Assembly: GCF_017592335.1 (NCBI RefSeq)
Contig: NZ_JACNMP010000033.1
Span: 1-32,791, forward strand
Direction of reading: 5' to 3'
Length of the DNA: 32,791 bases
DNA from: Pseudaestuariivita rosea
GTDB lineage: Bacteria; Pseudomonadota; Alphaproteobacteria; Rhodobacterales; Rhodobacteraceae
The notes beneath the pieces are model-generated. The model saw only the letters and a program-made list of their open reading frames with translations. It was not told the DNA's origin and searched no databases. This document shows, piece after piece, positions 8,881-17,367 of this stretch (position 1 is the first letter of the stretch; each line of letters starts with the position of its first letter). The translations under genes and the position numbers were made by a program.

Positions 8881-9609
8881 GTGCCCGCTGTTTCCATAGT
8901 GATCCCGATGAAAAATGAGTCGGGCAATGTCGAATCTGTCATGGCAGAGATTTCCGAACACTGCGGTGACGTCGATTACGAAGTTATCGTGATTGATGAC
9001 GCATCCACCGATGACACTGCAGCGGTCATCCAGCGTCTGAAAACAAAACATCCTCAGATAAGGTTGCTGCAGAACCAAAAATCCGGTGGGCAAAGCGCAG
9101 CTGTTCACAGCGGTGTCCTTGCTGCAAAGGGATCAGTTATATGCACCTTGGACGGTGATGGCCAAAACCCACCCTCTGAGATCCCAAAGCTTTATCAACC
9201 CCTTCTGACAGATGAAACGGGTCAGCTTGGACTGGTCGCGGGTCAGCGCATTGATCGTCAGGATACGGCCTCGAAACGATGGGCCTCGCGTATGGCAAAT
9301 TCCTTGCGATCTCACATCCTGCATGACGGCACACGAGATACGGGATGTGGGCTGAAAGGCTTTCGACGCGATGCTTTTCTTGATCTGCCCTATTTCGATC
9401 ACATGCATAGATATCTGCCCGCCCTATTTAAAAGCCATGGATGGCAGATTGCCCTGGTTGACGTAAGCCACCGCGAACGGGGTGCTGGTCGGTCAAACTA
9501 TTCCAATATTCAACGTGCCTTTGTTGGTTTTTTCGATCTTATGGGGGTGGCCTGGTTGATCCGGCGCCGCAAGAAGGCAAGACCGACCGAGGTATCTTTG
9601 GATGGATAA
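8881..9609 (+). CDS. GT2 glycosyltransferase, ArnC/dolichol-phosphate-mannose-synthase-like
   Basis: The 242-residue product has the GT-A fold signatures of polyprenyl-phosphate sugar synthases: VSIVIPMKNESGNVE at the start, VIDDASTDDT, TLDGDGQNPP with the DxD metal site, and GCGLKGFRRDAF. Such enzymes load a single sugar onto undecaprenyl phosphate on the cytoplasmic face. It lacks the two C-terminal membrane helices of ArnC. I chose GTG 8881 because GAGG at 8871-8874 is 6 bases upstream; TTG 8875 would be too close to it. Its end overlaps the LAB_N gene by 8 bases. The set GT2, small membrane protein, GT39 suggests a periplasmic glycan or lipid A modification system. Confidence 0.88.
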   Translation: MPAVSIVIPMKNESGNVESVMAEISEHCGDVDYEVIVIDDASTDDTAAVIQRLKTKHPQIRLLQNQKSGGQSAAVHSGVLAAKGSVICTLDGDGQNPPSEIPKLYQPLLTDETGQLGLVAGQRIDRQDTASKRWASRMANSLRSHILHDGTRDTGCGLKGFRRDAFLDLPYFDHMHRYLPALFKSHGWQIALVDVSHRERGAGRSNYSNIQRAFVGFFDLMGVAWLIRRRKKARPTEVSLDG

Positions 9610-9904
9610 CGTCTTTGCCTGGCTGAATGTCCAAAGCTGGCTTGAGTTCTGGTGGGTTGTGTTTGGTATCAGCGGTCAATTGCTGTTTACGGGACGGTTT
9701 CTGGTGCAGTGGATTGCGTCTGAACGCGCCAAACGATCTGTTATTCCCCTGGCATTCTGGTATTTTTCGATCGTCGGTGGTGCCATTTTGTTGACCTACG
9801 CAATATATCGTAAAGACCCTGTATTCATTTTCGGGCAAAGTATGGGACTGTTTATTTATGTTCGGAACCTGTGGTTGATCTACGCGGAAAAACGTCGTGC
9901 TTGA
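9602..9904 (+). CDS. Stand-alone LAB_N domain membrane protein (lipid A biosynthesis N-terminal domain)
   Basis: The 100-residue product has three predicted membrane helices and the LAB_N pattern: GISGQLLFTGRFLVQWIASE, then SVIPLAFWYFSIVGG, then a last helix ending FIYVRNLWLIY. LAB_N is best known next to lipid A genes and is related to PQ-loop membrane transport proteins. It overlaps the GT2 gene before it and the GT39 gene after it by 8 bases each, so the three are made together. I infer a role in moving or presenting the polyprenyl-sugar made by the GT2, but no experiment known to me shows this. Confidence 0.85.
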   Translation: MDNVFAWLNVQSWLEFWWVVFGISGQLLFTGRFLVQWIASERAKRSVIPLAFWYFSIVGGAILLTYAIYRKDPVFIFGQSMGLFIYVRNLWLIYAEKRRA

Positions 9905-11348
9905 GACAAGCTGGCTGCGCCCTGCCCTGTGGTGGTTGTTTCTGATCACCGCGGCCCGTGTCATCAGTCTGCATTTTGCGACAGCAGATATTTTTGTGGA
10001 TGAAGCGCAATACTGGTTTTGGGGTCAGGATCTGGCCTTTGGATACTACTCAAAACCACCCATGATTGGATGGGTTATTCGTTTGTCCGTTGAATTGGGC
10101 GGCAGTGATGCCCCTTTTTGGATCAGATTGCCGGGACCACTATTGCACGCGGTGACTGCACTGATCTTAGGCGCCATCACTGCGCGTTACATTGGGTATC
10201 GCGCGGCAATTGTGACCTGTCTGGGTTATGCAACATTGCCGATGGTGGCGCTGGGATCATTTCTGATTTCGACGGACACCGTGATGTTTCCGTTTTTGGC
10301 AGGCGCCCTGTATTGCTATCTGCGCAGCTTCGATGAGGTTGACACCAAACGGTGGCTGGTCGGTGCTGGCGTTCTTCTGGGGCTTGCTTTTCTTTCAAAA
10401 TATGCAGCGCTTTATTTCGTTTTGATGGCTTCTATTGCCGCGTTTTTCTTCCAGACCTATCGACCATCTGCCCGCAAAGCCGGTATTATCCTGGGCTACT
10501 TTCTTCTGACGATTTCACCGAATATCGTTTGGAATCTGGTGAACGGGTTTTCAACGCTTCAGCATACGTTGGATAACGCCGACTGGGTCCGGGACCCGGG
10601 AACACGGGTCGGTCTGAACGCTGGCGGTTTATTTGAATTCCTCTTGTCACAGTTCATGGTCTTTGGACCCGTTCTTTTTGTGGCACTGCTTATCTTGTCA
10701 TGGCGGGCCCTTCGCGGTGGATTGACACTGTTCCAGGTCTTCTTGCTGCTGTTTTCAGTTCCAATAATTTTGATCGTCTGCATTCAGGCCTTTTTGTCCG
10801 AAGCATACGCCAATTGGGCGGCAGCGGCCTATCTGGCAGGTAGTGCAGCAGTCCTTCCCTTTTTGCTGGATCGACTGGGCTGGCTAAAGGCGTCCTTCAT
10901 CGTAAATGGGTCATTTTGCATTCTAATACCCATACTGGCCATTTTTGCTGGGTCTTTGCGATTTGGTGGCGACCGACTGATCATGGCCCGTTACGCTGGC
11001 CTGGATGAGCTAAGCGAACAAATCTTTCGCGTGGCCGAAGCCAATGATCAAACGGTCATAGTCGCACATAATCGCGATATTCTGGCCGATCTTTTTTACA
11101 CTGGTCGCGATAACCCCTATCAGATTTTCGCAGCACCATATGAAGGACGACCGCCGCATCACTATGCGATGAACCACTCATTCAATGCTTCGCCTGACAC
11201 CTTATCTGCGCTTTATATTGTTCAACAAGGCGATCCGATCCCATGTGATAATGAACAAGTCTCTGCGATTGAGATGGATTTTGGCAATTATCGCGGCAAA
11301 ACTTACACCGTGCATCTGATACCGGCTGACTGCTGGGAACAGCGTTAA
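9897..11348 (+). CDS. GT39 (ArnT/PMT_2-like) membrane glycosyltransferase
   Basis: The 483-residue integral membrane protein has many hydrophobic helices and the GT-C signature near its start: VDEAQYWFWGQDLAFGYYSK, with the acidic pair Asp-Glu at about residues 33-34, followed by PPMIGWVIRL. ArnT and its relatives take a sugar from undecaprenyl phosphate and attach it to lipid A or another acceptor on the periplasmic side. The C-terminal 120 residues are soluble. GTG 9897 overlaps the LAB_N gene by 8 bases. With its two upstream neighbours it forms a three-gene set; acceptor and sugar are unknown. Confidence 0.87.
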   Translation: MLETSWLRPALWWLFLITAARVISLHFATADIFVDEAQYWFWGQDLAFGYYSKPPMIGWVIRLSVELGGSDAPFWIRLPGPLLHAVTALILGAITARYIGYRAAIVTCLGYATLPMVALGSFLISTDTVMFPFLAGALYCYLRSFDEVDTKRWLVGAGVLLGLAFLSKYAALYFVLMASIAAFFFQTYRPSARKAGIILGYFLLTISPNIVWNLVNGFSTLQHTLDNADWVRDPGTRVGLNAGGLFEFLLSQFMVFGPVLFVALLILSWRALRGGLTLFQVFLLLFSVPIILIVCIQAFLSEAYANWAAAAYLAGSAAVLPFLLDRLGWLKASFIVNGSFCILIPILAIFAGSLRFGGDRLIMARYAGLDELSEQIFRVAEANDQTVIVAHNRDILADLFYTGRDNPYQIFAAPYEGRPPHHYAMNHSFNASPDTLSALYIVQQGDPIPCDNEQVSAIEMDFGNYRGKTYTVHLIPADCWEQR

Positions 11349-11366
11349 ATCAGTCCCACAATCATT

Positions 11367-11384
11367 TTGTCATAAAAACGATAT
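11367..11384 (+). promoter_or_regulatory. Possible degenerate Pho box upstream of plcP
   Basis: TTGTCAT at 11367-11373 matches six of seven bases of the PhoB half-site CTGTCAT, followed by an A-rich spacer. The second half-site (ACGATAT, 11378-11384) matches only three of seven. The site is about 40 bases before the plcP start. It is offered because plcP and btaAB are phosphate-controlled in relatives. Confidence 0.25.
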
Positions 11385-11425
11385 CTGAAACCGTTATCGC
11401 GTCCAAAACAACTGACGAGTGTCAT

Positions 11426-12253
11426 TTGGACAAAGCCGTAAAACATGTAAGAACTCTGTTTTTGTCAGACATTCACCTTGGAACCCGTGGGTGTCAGGCG
11501 CAACTGTTGTTGAATTTCTTAGCCGAATATGACGCTGATACCATCTTTCTGGTCGGCGATATCTTTGATGGCTGGCGGCTGCGGCGCGGGTGGCATTGGC
11601 CGCAACTGCACAATGACGTTGTGCAGATGCTGCTGAACAAGGCGCACAACGGCGCCTCGATCACTCTGATCCCCGGCAACCACGATGAGGTTATGCGCAA
11701 CTATCTTGGAACCCATTTTGGCGGGGTCGAGGTTGCGCGAGATGCAGTTTATGTGACCGCTGCTGGCAAACGGCTTTTGGTGACCCATGGCGATCAATTC
11801 GACGTGGTTGTGATGAATGCCAAGTGGCTGGCCCATGTCGGCGACCGTGCATACAACACGATCTTATGGCTGAACACCTGGCTTAACCGGGCAAAACGGC
11901 TTTGGGGCGGTCAGTATTGGTCGCTGTCAAACTGGGCCAAGCGTCAGGTCAAACAGGCCGTGAATTTCATTGGCGAATATGAAAATGTCCTGATCGCCGA
12001 AGCAAAACGCGGCGGGTATGACGGTATTGTTTGCGGCCATATCCACCAGGCAGCGCTGAAACAGATGGGCGATGTTCTTTACGTCAACACCGGCGACTGG
12101 GTCGAAAGCTGCACAGCTGTCATCGAAGACACCGATGGCACACTGCATTTGATCGATTGGGCACAAATCAGTCGACGCAGGAAGATGCGGGCACTGGTTG
12201 CGGCACAAAAGCAAAGCAAGACAGCGAAACGAAAACTGGAACCTTTTGTTTAA
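11426..12253 (+). CDS. plcP: PlcP-type phospholipase C (calcineurin-like metallophosphoesterase)
   Basis: Under phosphate limitation PlcP of Sinorhizobium and marine Roseobacter relatives cuts the phosphorylated headgroup from phospholipids, leaving diacylglycerol. This 275-residue product has the metal-site motifs in order: SDIHLG (Asp15, His17), GDIFDGW (Asp45), GNHDE (residues 84-88), VTHGDQFD, and CGHIHQA. The segment SYWSLSNWAKRQVKQAVNFI and the tail VNTGDWVESCTA also resemble PlcP. Automated pipelines often call such proteins UDP-2,3-diacylglucosamine hydrolase (LpxH-like). The btaA-btaB context, which consumes diacylglycerol, argues for PlcP. The start is TTG 11426; no nearby in-frame ATG exists. 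btaA follows 10 bases later. Confidence 0.85.
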   Translation: MDKAVKHVRTLFLSDIHLGTRGCQAQLLLNFLAEYDADTIFLVGDIFDGWRLRRGWHWPQLHNDVVQMLLNKAHNGASITLIPGNHDEVMRNYLGTHFGGVEVARDAVYVTAAGKRLLVTHGDQFDVVVMNAKWLAHVGDRAYNTILWLNTWLNRAKRLWGGQYWSLSNWAKRQVKQAVNFIGEYENVLIAEAKRGGYDGIVCGHIHQAALKQMGDVLYVNTGDWVESCTAVIEDTDGTLHLIDWAQISRRRKMRALVAAQKQSKTAKRKLEPFV

Positions 12254-12263
12254 AGGAACAGAA

Positions 12264-13487
12264 ATGCAGGTTAAACAAACGATAGATACTCAGCTCAGCG
12301 AAGCGGTCCATCAAAATACAGCATTGACCAAGGCGGGTCTGTCCGAGCGGATGTTTTCGCAGCTGTTCAAAGGTTTGGTCTATCCGCAAATCTGGGAAGA
12401 CCCCGAAGTTGATATGCAAGCGCTGCAAATCTCGGATGACTGCAATCTTGTTTGCATTGCGTCTGGCGGCTGCAACTTGATGTCTTATTTGACAGCATCA
12501 CCCCATTCAATCACCGCCGTTGATTTGTCGCCCGCGCATGTTGCTTTGAACCGACTGAAACTGACCGCGGCACGTGTTTTAGAGTATGACGATTTCTATC
12601 AGTTTTTCGGCCATGCAGATCGTCAGACAAATGTCGCAATCTTTGATCAGAAGATTGCACCGGAACTGGACACAAGCAGCCTAAGCTATTGGATGGGTCG
12701 GCGTGGATTGGCGGGACGCCGTATCGATCTGTTTGCGCGCGGTTTTTACAGATATGGTGTCTTGGGCCGCTTTATTGGTCTGGCACATTTTGTTGCAAAA
12801 CTGGGCCGTGTCGATTTCAAACCGTTTCTGCGGTGCCAAAACCTGGAAGAGCAAAAAGAGTTCTTCGAAACCAGGATTGCGCCCTTGTTTGATAAGAAGC
12901 TGGTTCAATTTCTGGCCCGTCGCAAAGCATCTTTGTTCGGCTTGGGCATTCCGCCACAGCAGTATGATAAGCTGGCCGCCGACGGCGGGGGCGATATAAC
13001 TGTCGTGCTTAAAGAACGGGTGCGCAAATTGATGTGTGATTTTTCAGTATCAGAGAACTACTTTGCGTGGCAGGCGTTCAACCGGGCATACAACTCAACA
13101 GGCAATGGGCCAGTACCGCCATATCTGCAGTCCGATAACTTTGCCGCTCTTAAGGAAAATGCAGATCGTGCACAGATATATAACCGATCCTTGACCGATC
13201 TACTGACCGAACACCAAGCGCGCACTAGACACGGCTATGTTTTGCTGGACGCTCAGGACTGGATGACAGATGAACAATTGACTGCATTATGGGGCCAAAT
13301 CACGCGCACGGCATCTGATGGCGCGCGGGTGATATTCCGAACAGGTGGAACAGACGACATTCTACCGGGCCGCGTTCCTGAAACGATCTTGTCGCAATGG
13401 TCACGTGATCCCGTTTCAGATGATCTGTTTGAACTAGACAGATCTGCGATATACGGCGGTTTTCACAAATACGTTTTCAGGGGATAG
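12264..13487 (+). CDS. btaA: S-adenosylmethionine:diacylglycerol 3-amino-3-carboxypropyltransferase BtaA
   Basis: BtaA moves the aminocarboxypropyl group of S-adenosylmethionine onto diacylglycerol, forming the homoserine ether of betaine lipids (DGHS). The 407-residue product closely follows the Rhodobacter sphaeroides protein as I remember it: LVYPQIWEDPEVD near residue 38, ASGGCNLMSYL, KASLFGLGIPP, ENYFAWQAF, LLDAQDWMTD and the C-terminal YGGFHKYV. ATG 12264 has AAGGA at 12253-12257. A longer frame back to 12198 lies inside plcP. It stands between plcP, which supplies diacylglycerol, and btaB, 2 bases downstream. Confidence 0.95.
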   Translation: MQVKQTIDTQLSEAVHQNTALTKAGLSERMFSQLFKGLVYPQIWEDPEVDMQALQISDDCNLVCIASGGCNLMSYLTASPHSITAVDLSPAHVALNRLKLTAARVLEYDDFYQFFGHADRQTNVAIFDQKIAPELDTSSLSYWMGRRGLAGRRIDLFARGFYRYGVLGRFIGLAHFVAKLGRVDFKPFLRCQNLEEQKEFFETRIAPLFDKKLVQFLARRKASLFGLGIPPQQYDKLAADGGGDITVVLKERVRKLMCDFSVSENYFAWQAFNRAYNSTGNGPVPPYLQSDNFAALKENADRAQIYNRSLTDLLTEHQARTRHGYVLLDAQDWMTDEQLTALWGQITRTASDGARVIFRTGGTDDILPGRVPETILSQWSRDPVSDDLFELDRSAIYGGFHKYVFRG

Positions 13488-13489
13488 AT

Positions 13490-14143
13490 GTGACGCAGTT
13501 GGACAGTCAAACCCATGGTCAGCTTATGGATGCGGTTTACTGCAAACAGCGCCATATCTACGATCTGACGCGGAAATACTATCTTTTGGGCCGTGATCAT
13601 CTGATTGAACATCTGGATATCACTGATGACGCTGTCGTTCTTGAGGTCGCATGTGGAACCGGTCGAAATCTGATATCCATCGCGCAAAGATATCCGCAGG
13701 CACGTCTTTATGGCATTGATATCTCAAGCGAAATGCTGGTGTCTGCCAGAAGCGCGATTGCAAAAAACGGGCTTTCGCACCGGATTCAACTGGCTCAGGG
13801 CGATGCGTGCAATTTATCGCTGAAGCAGCTTTTTGATATCTCAGCTGCAGATCGAGTGGTTTTGTCCTATAGCCTGTCAATGATACCGGACTGGGAAGAA
13901 GCGCTTCGTCAGGCCATCAAGGTTCTTAGCCGTGATGGGCAGTTACATGTGGTCGATTTCGGCAATCAGGACAAACTGCCGGGGATTTTTCGCAGTATTT
14001 TACACAGCTGGCTGGCCCGTTTTCATGTCGCACCACGCCTAGATTTACAGCAGCAGATGACTGGTCTGGCACAGAAATCAGATCGCCAACTTTCATTCCA
14101 ATCGCTATACCGGGATTACGCGCGCTATGGTATGATCGCTTAA
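13490..14143 (+). CDS. btaB: Betaine lipid N-methyltransferase BtaB
   Basis: BtaB trimethylates the amino group of diacylglyceryl-homoserine with S-adenosylmethionine, giving the phosphorus-free lipid DGTS. The 217-residue class I methyltransferase has YDLTRKYYLLGRD near residue 24 and the SAM-binding VLEVACGTGRN at residues 50-60, with YGIDIS and SYSLSMIPDW further on. The start is GTG 13490, preceded by AGGGGATAG. Its TAA stop (14141-14143) shares the tetramer TTAA with the stop of the convergent glycosyltransferase gene. Confidence 0.94.
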   Translation: MTQLDSQTHGQLMDAVYCKQRHIYDLTRKYYLLGRDHLIEHLDITDDAVVLEVACGTGRNLISIAQRYPQARLYGIDISSEMLVSARSAIAKNGLSHRIQLAQGDACNLSLKQLFDISAADRVVLSYSLSMIPDWEEALRQAIKVLSRDGQLHVVDFGNQDKLPGIFRSILHSWLARFHVAPRLDLQQQMTGLAQKSDRQLSFQSLYRDYARYGMIA

Positions 14144-15078
14144 CTCGGAGTTTTACTCGGCGTTGCCAGATAGGCGAGCAATTTCTGCTCGATCCTGAAA
14201 CGCGCCAGTGAATCCAGGATCAGACCGCAGACGAACATCATCAGCGACAATATCAGCATCCCCACACAAGCAACCCATCGCGGAATGAACGTCACCAGAT
14301 CTGTCATGAAATATTCAATGATCACCGGCACGCCGAAGTAAAGGCTAAGCAGCAACGATAAACCACCCAAGATCGAGAAAAACTGCAGTGGTCTAACCTC
14401 TTTCATCAAAAGAAAAAATGCACGCAGAATTCGAAAGCCATCGCCAAAAGTGCTCAGCTTGCTTTCAGATCCATCGGGCCGTGTGGCATAGGAAACCTCG
14501 TGCTCGGCAACAGGTAGTTTCAAGGTCAACGCATGGACTGAAATCTCGGTCTCTGTTTCAAAACCTGCGGCAAGCGCCGGAAAGCTTTTGACAAACCTGC
14601 GCGAAAACACACGATAGCCCGAAAAGATGTCGGAAAATCCCGACGTAAACATCCAGCGGAACGTTGTATTGAAAATCCGGTTACCAAAGGCGTGGCCCTT
14701 GCGACCGGCATCCGCCGCAATGTTGGCGCGTCGACCAACGACCATCGCAAGCTTTTGTTCTTTCAGAAGGTCAATCAGGCGTGGGGCATCTTTGGGGTCA
14801 TATGTTCCATCGCCATCTGCCATAACATAGATATCGGCTTCGATATCGCTGAACATCCGGCGGATGACATTGCCTTTCCCACGACGCGCCTCGTGGCAAA
14901 CGATGGCCCCTGCCTCTTTTGCACGTTCAGCCGTTTTATCGCTGGATGCATTGTCGTAAACGTAGATATCCGCGTCGGGCAGCACTTGCTTGAAATCGCG
15001 AACCAACTGCCCAATCGTCAGTTCTTCGTTGTAGCAGGGCAACAATACTGCAACTCTGTGTGGCGTATGATCACTCAA
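14140..15078 (-). CDS. GT2 polyprenyl-phosphate glycosyltransferase with two C-terminal membrane helices
   Basis: The 312-residue product begins with a GT-A domain: VAVLLPCYNEELTIG, VYDNASSDKT, and VMADGDGTYDP with the DxD metal site. Two hydrophobic helices (about residues 235-255 and 268-293) follow, as in GtrB/ArnC-type enzymes that make polyprenyl-phosphate sugars. The start appears to be TTG 15078; no ATG is nearby and the ribosome site is weak. It is divergent from the GT-C-like gene at 15198, sharing a 119-base gap, and converges on btaB with overlapping stops. I infer that it provides the lipid-linked sugar used by the 15198 protein. Confidence 0.87.
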   Translation of the reverse strand: MSDHTPHRVAVLLPCYNEELTIGQLVRDFKQVLPDADIYVYDNASSDKTAERAKEAGAIVCHEARRGKGNVIRRMFSDIEADIYVMADGDGTYDPKDAPRLIDLLKEQKLAMVVGRRANIAADAGRKGHAFGNRIFNTTFRWMFTSGFSDIFSGYRVFSRRFVKSFPALAAGFETETEISVHALTLKLPVAEHEVSYATRPDGSESKLSTFGDGFRILRAFFLLMKEVRPLQFFSILGGLSLLLSLYFGVPVIIEYFMTDLVTFIPRWVACVGMLILSLMMFVCGLILDSLARFRIEQKLLAYLATPSKTPS

Positions 15079-15197
15079 CGATAGACACTTTCATTTACTT
15101 TGCCGTTTTTGCGTTTAGAGATTGAACGCTTGCGCGTAAAGCTTGGCTAGGTCCAACCACAGAAATATGGCGCAATCGCGACCAAAAGGCATGTCTG

Positions 15198-16997
15198 ATG
15201 AATAAGTCAATTGATGGTAGAATTATGATCGCGCTGCTGATCGCGATGTTCTTTTTTGCTTTGAAAGTCGTGCTGGAGGATATTTTTCAAGATAATGCCA
15301 TTAACCGACTGCTGAATGATGATTTGATGCGGTTGGTGCAGGTACGCGATTGGCTCAATGGCAAAAGCTGGTTTGATGTCTCGCATGACCGTCTTGGCGT
15401 GGATGGCACAACACTGCACTGGTCACGATTGGTCGACATACCAATCGCCGGATTGATCTTGTTCTTCGGTGTTTTTCTTTCGCCCGAATATGCAGAACTG
15501 TCTGCAGTCGCAGCCTGGCCATTGATACTGACTTTCATAGCAATTGGATTGATTTCAAAAATCGGTCGGCTTTTAGGAGGATGGCAAACAGCTATCGCGG
15601 CTATTTATCTTGGTGCCATTTTAATCAATGCTGGTGGAAAGTTCGATACGGGTTCGCTTGATCACCATAACGTTCAGGTTGTTTTGTGCCTTGGATGTCT
15701 TGCGGCAGCTCTGTCCAGTCAGCAGTCGCTTCTTGTCGGTATCATAGGCGGCGTTTTGGCCGCACTCAGTCTAGTCGTAGGTCTGGAAGCCCTTCTCTAT
15801 ATTGCGATATTTTGCTTTGCAGCGGCGATCAGGTGGCTATGGTTTGACGCGGATCGCAAAATCACGACAATGGGTTTTTCTGGCGCATTCTGCCTGACGA
15901 TGATCTTATCTTATGTCGTATTTCAGCCAACGGCCGGCAATAGCGGTTTTCGATGTGATGCATTGGACATAGAATTGCTCATACTGTCAGCAACAGGATC
16001 TTTTGGTCTGTTTTTGGTGACTGTTCTTTTTTCGAACCAGTCGCGCGCTGTAAGGACTCTATCCCTGATTGGGCTTGCGGCAGCAATACTTGTCGTTGCG
16101 CTATTTTATGCGCCTGCATGTCTATCAAACCCTTTGTCCCAGATTTACCCGGATGTGCAAGAACATTGGTTGGGTGAAATTGGTGAAGCGCAGCCATTTG
16201 TAAGCTGGCTGATTGACACGGGTAAATATAGCGAGATCGCATCCCTAATACTGCCATTAGTCGCAATTGTTATCTTAATAGTTACGATATTTAATCGTAT
16301 TCAAGTTGAGATACACCTAATCTTACTCGCCCTTATATTAGCGTCATGGACCCTTTCCATGTATCAAATACGTGCCGGAGCTTTTACCAGCATGTTTATG
16401 GCACCAGTACTAGCCTTGCTATTGGCAAACAGCTACCAAATGTATCGGAAAAATAAATCCTTACGGTCTGGTTTAATATTTATTAGTTTGTTGGCAGGCT
16501 TGAATACTTCTTTTTGGGCTCAAGTCCTTTCAGGTTTGGATCGGGAACAAAATGAGATCCAAAATTCTGCTGCAGCTACATCTGAGGCCGATCTAGCCGA
16601 TGTATACTGTTTTTGGTCCGACATCATTGCAAATCTGAATGAGATTGAACCTGGCTTGATCGTATCGGGCACTAATTTTGCACCTTATATTTTGTATGAA
16701 ACAGATCATCGTGTTTTGGCATCAAACTTTCATCGCAATCAAGATGGGATTCAAACACTGATTGATATATCATGGGCGGATCATGAAACTGCTAGAGATA
16801 TGTTGGTTGCGATAAATGCAAAATACGTGTTGTCGTGCATTGGCCGAGGCAACTCTTGGACAAAAGGTGAGTTTGCTGAAAAAGAAAATACCCTTTGGCA
16901 CGCCATCAACACAGAAAACATACCTGACTTTCTTGAACCGATAGATGTTGGCACACCCCTTCTGAAGGTTTTCAAGATCGTTGAACAAGGAAGTTGA
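15198..16997 (+). CDS. Large GT-C-like integral membrane protein, probable glycosyltransferase
   Basis: The 599-residue protein has about eleven to thirteen hydrophobic stretches and a soluble C-terminus of about 150 residues. The first external loop has NDDLMRLVQVRDWL with Asp41-Asp42, and further on WSRLVDIP and the segment SLDHHNVQ. This layout, with an acidic motif in the first loop, matches GT-C enzymes (STT3/PMT-like) that use lipid-linked sugars; similar proteins in alphaproteobacteria are usually annotated only as hypothetical. The second half is AT-richer than its neighbours. ATG 15198 has AGG at about 9 bases. The SMR-like gene starts 1 base after its stop. The function is inferred. 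Confidence 0.7.
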   Translation: MNKSIDGRIMIALLIAMFFFALKVVLEDIFQDNAINRLLNDDLMRLVQVRDWLNGKSWFDVSHDRLGVDGTTLHWSRLVDIPIAGLILFFGVFLSPEYAELSAVAAWPLILTFIAIGLISKIGRLLGGWQTAIAAIYLGAILINAGGKFDTGSLDHHNVQVVLCLGCLAAALSSQQSLLVGIIGGVLAALSLVVGLEALLYIAIFCFAAAIRWLWFDADRKITTMGFSGAFCLTMILSYVVFQPTAGNSGFRCDALDIELLILSATGSFGLFLVTVLFSNQSRAVRTLSLIGLAAAILVVALFYAPACLSNPLSQIYPDVQEHWLGEIGEAQPFVSWLIDTGKYSEIASLILPLVAIVILIVTIFNRIQVEIHLILLALILASWTLSMYQIRAGAFTSMFMAPVLALLLANSYQMYRKNKSLRSGLIFISLLAGLNTSFWAQVLSGLDREQNEIQNSAAATSEADLADVYCFWSDIIANLNEIEPGLIVSGTNFAPYILYETDHRVLASNFHRNQDGIQTLIDISWADHETARDMLVAINAKYVLSCIGRGNSWTKGEFAEKENTLWHAINTENIPDFLEPIDVGTPLLKVFKIVEQGS

Positions 16998-16998
16998 T

Positions 16999-17367
16999 AT
17001 GCTTAAGTCGCTTGCCTTACCCGTTTGGATTTGGATTGCCCTTGTAGGGACACCTTTCGCCATTTCCATTGGACAAGTCTTGTTCAAAATATCAAGCCGC
17101 AGCCTGACAAGCATGGATGCGGAAAACCTGTTTAAACTCGCGCTGAACCCGGTATTCATTGCTGCACTTGTGCTTTATGGTGGCGTAACCGTGGTCTGGG
17201 TTTTTGTGTTGCGGATGGTTCCGCTTTCGATAGCCTATACCTTTATGGCACTGACCTTTTGTATTGTGCCAATCTTATCGGTTTGGCTTCTTGGCGAAAC
17301 GATCGGCATCAGGTTTATCATCGGCGGCACATTCATTTTGGCCGGTCTGCTAATCATTAATGTCTGA
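16999..17367 (+). CDS. SMR/EamA-like small membrane protein, candidate lipid-sugar flippase subunit
   Basis: The 122-residue product has four predicted helices and resembles small multidrug resistance and ArnE/ArnF-type proteins: SIGQVLFKISSR in the first part, VFVLRMVPLSIAYTFMALTF, then a last helix LAGLLIINV. ArnE/F flip undecaprenyl-phosphate-aminoarabinose. ATG 16999 was chosen because AAGGAAG at 16987-16993 lies 5 bases upstream; a TTG at 16981 is the alternative. Its position directly behind a GT-C-like gene suggests the flippase step rather than drug efflux. The stop lies in a hairpin. Confidence 0.78.
   Translation: MLKSLALPVWIWIALVGTPFAISIGQVLFKISSRSLTSMDAENLFKLALNPVFIAALVLYGGVTVVWVFVLRMVPLSIAYTFMALTFCIVPILSVWLLGETIGIRFIIGGTFILAGLLIINV

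Noticed and set aside
11426-12253. LpxH (UDP-2,3-diacylglucosamine diphosphatase) identity
   Set aside because: The general fold fits, but the PlcP-like segments and the position before btaA-btaB favour phospholipase C; kept only as an alternative.
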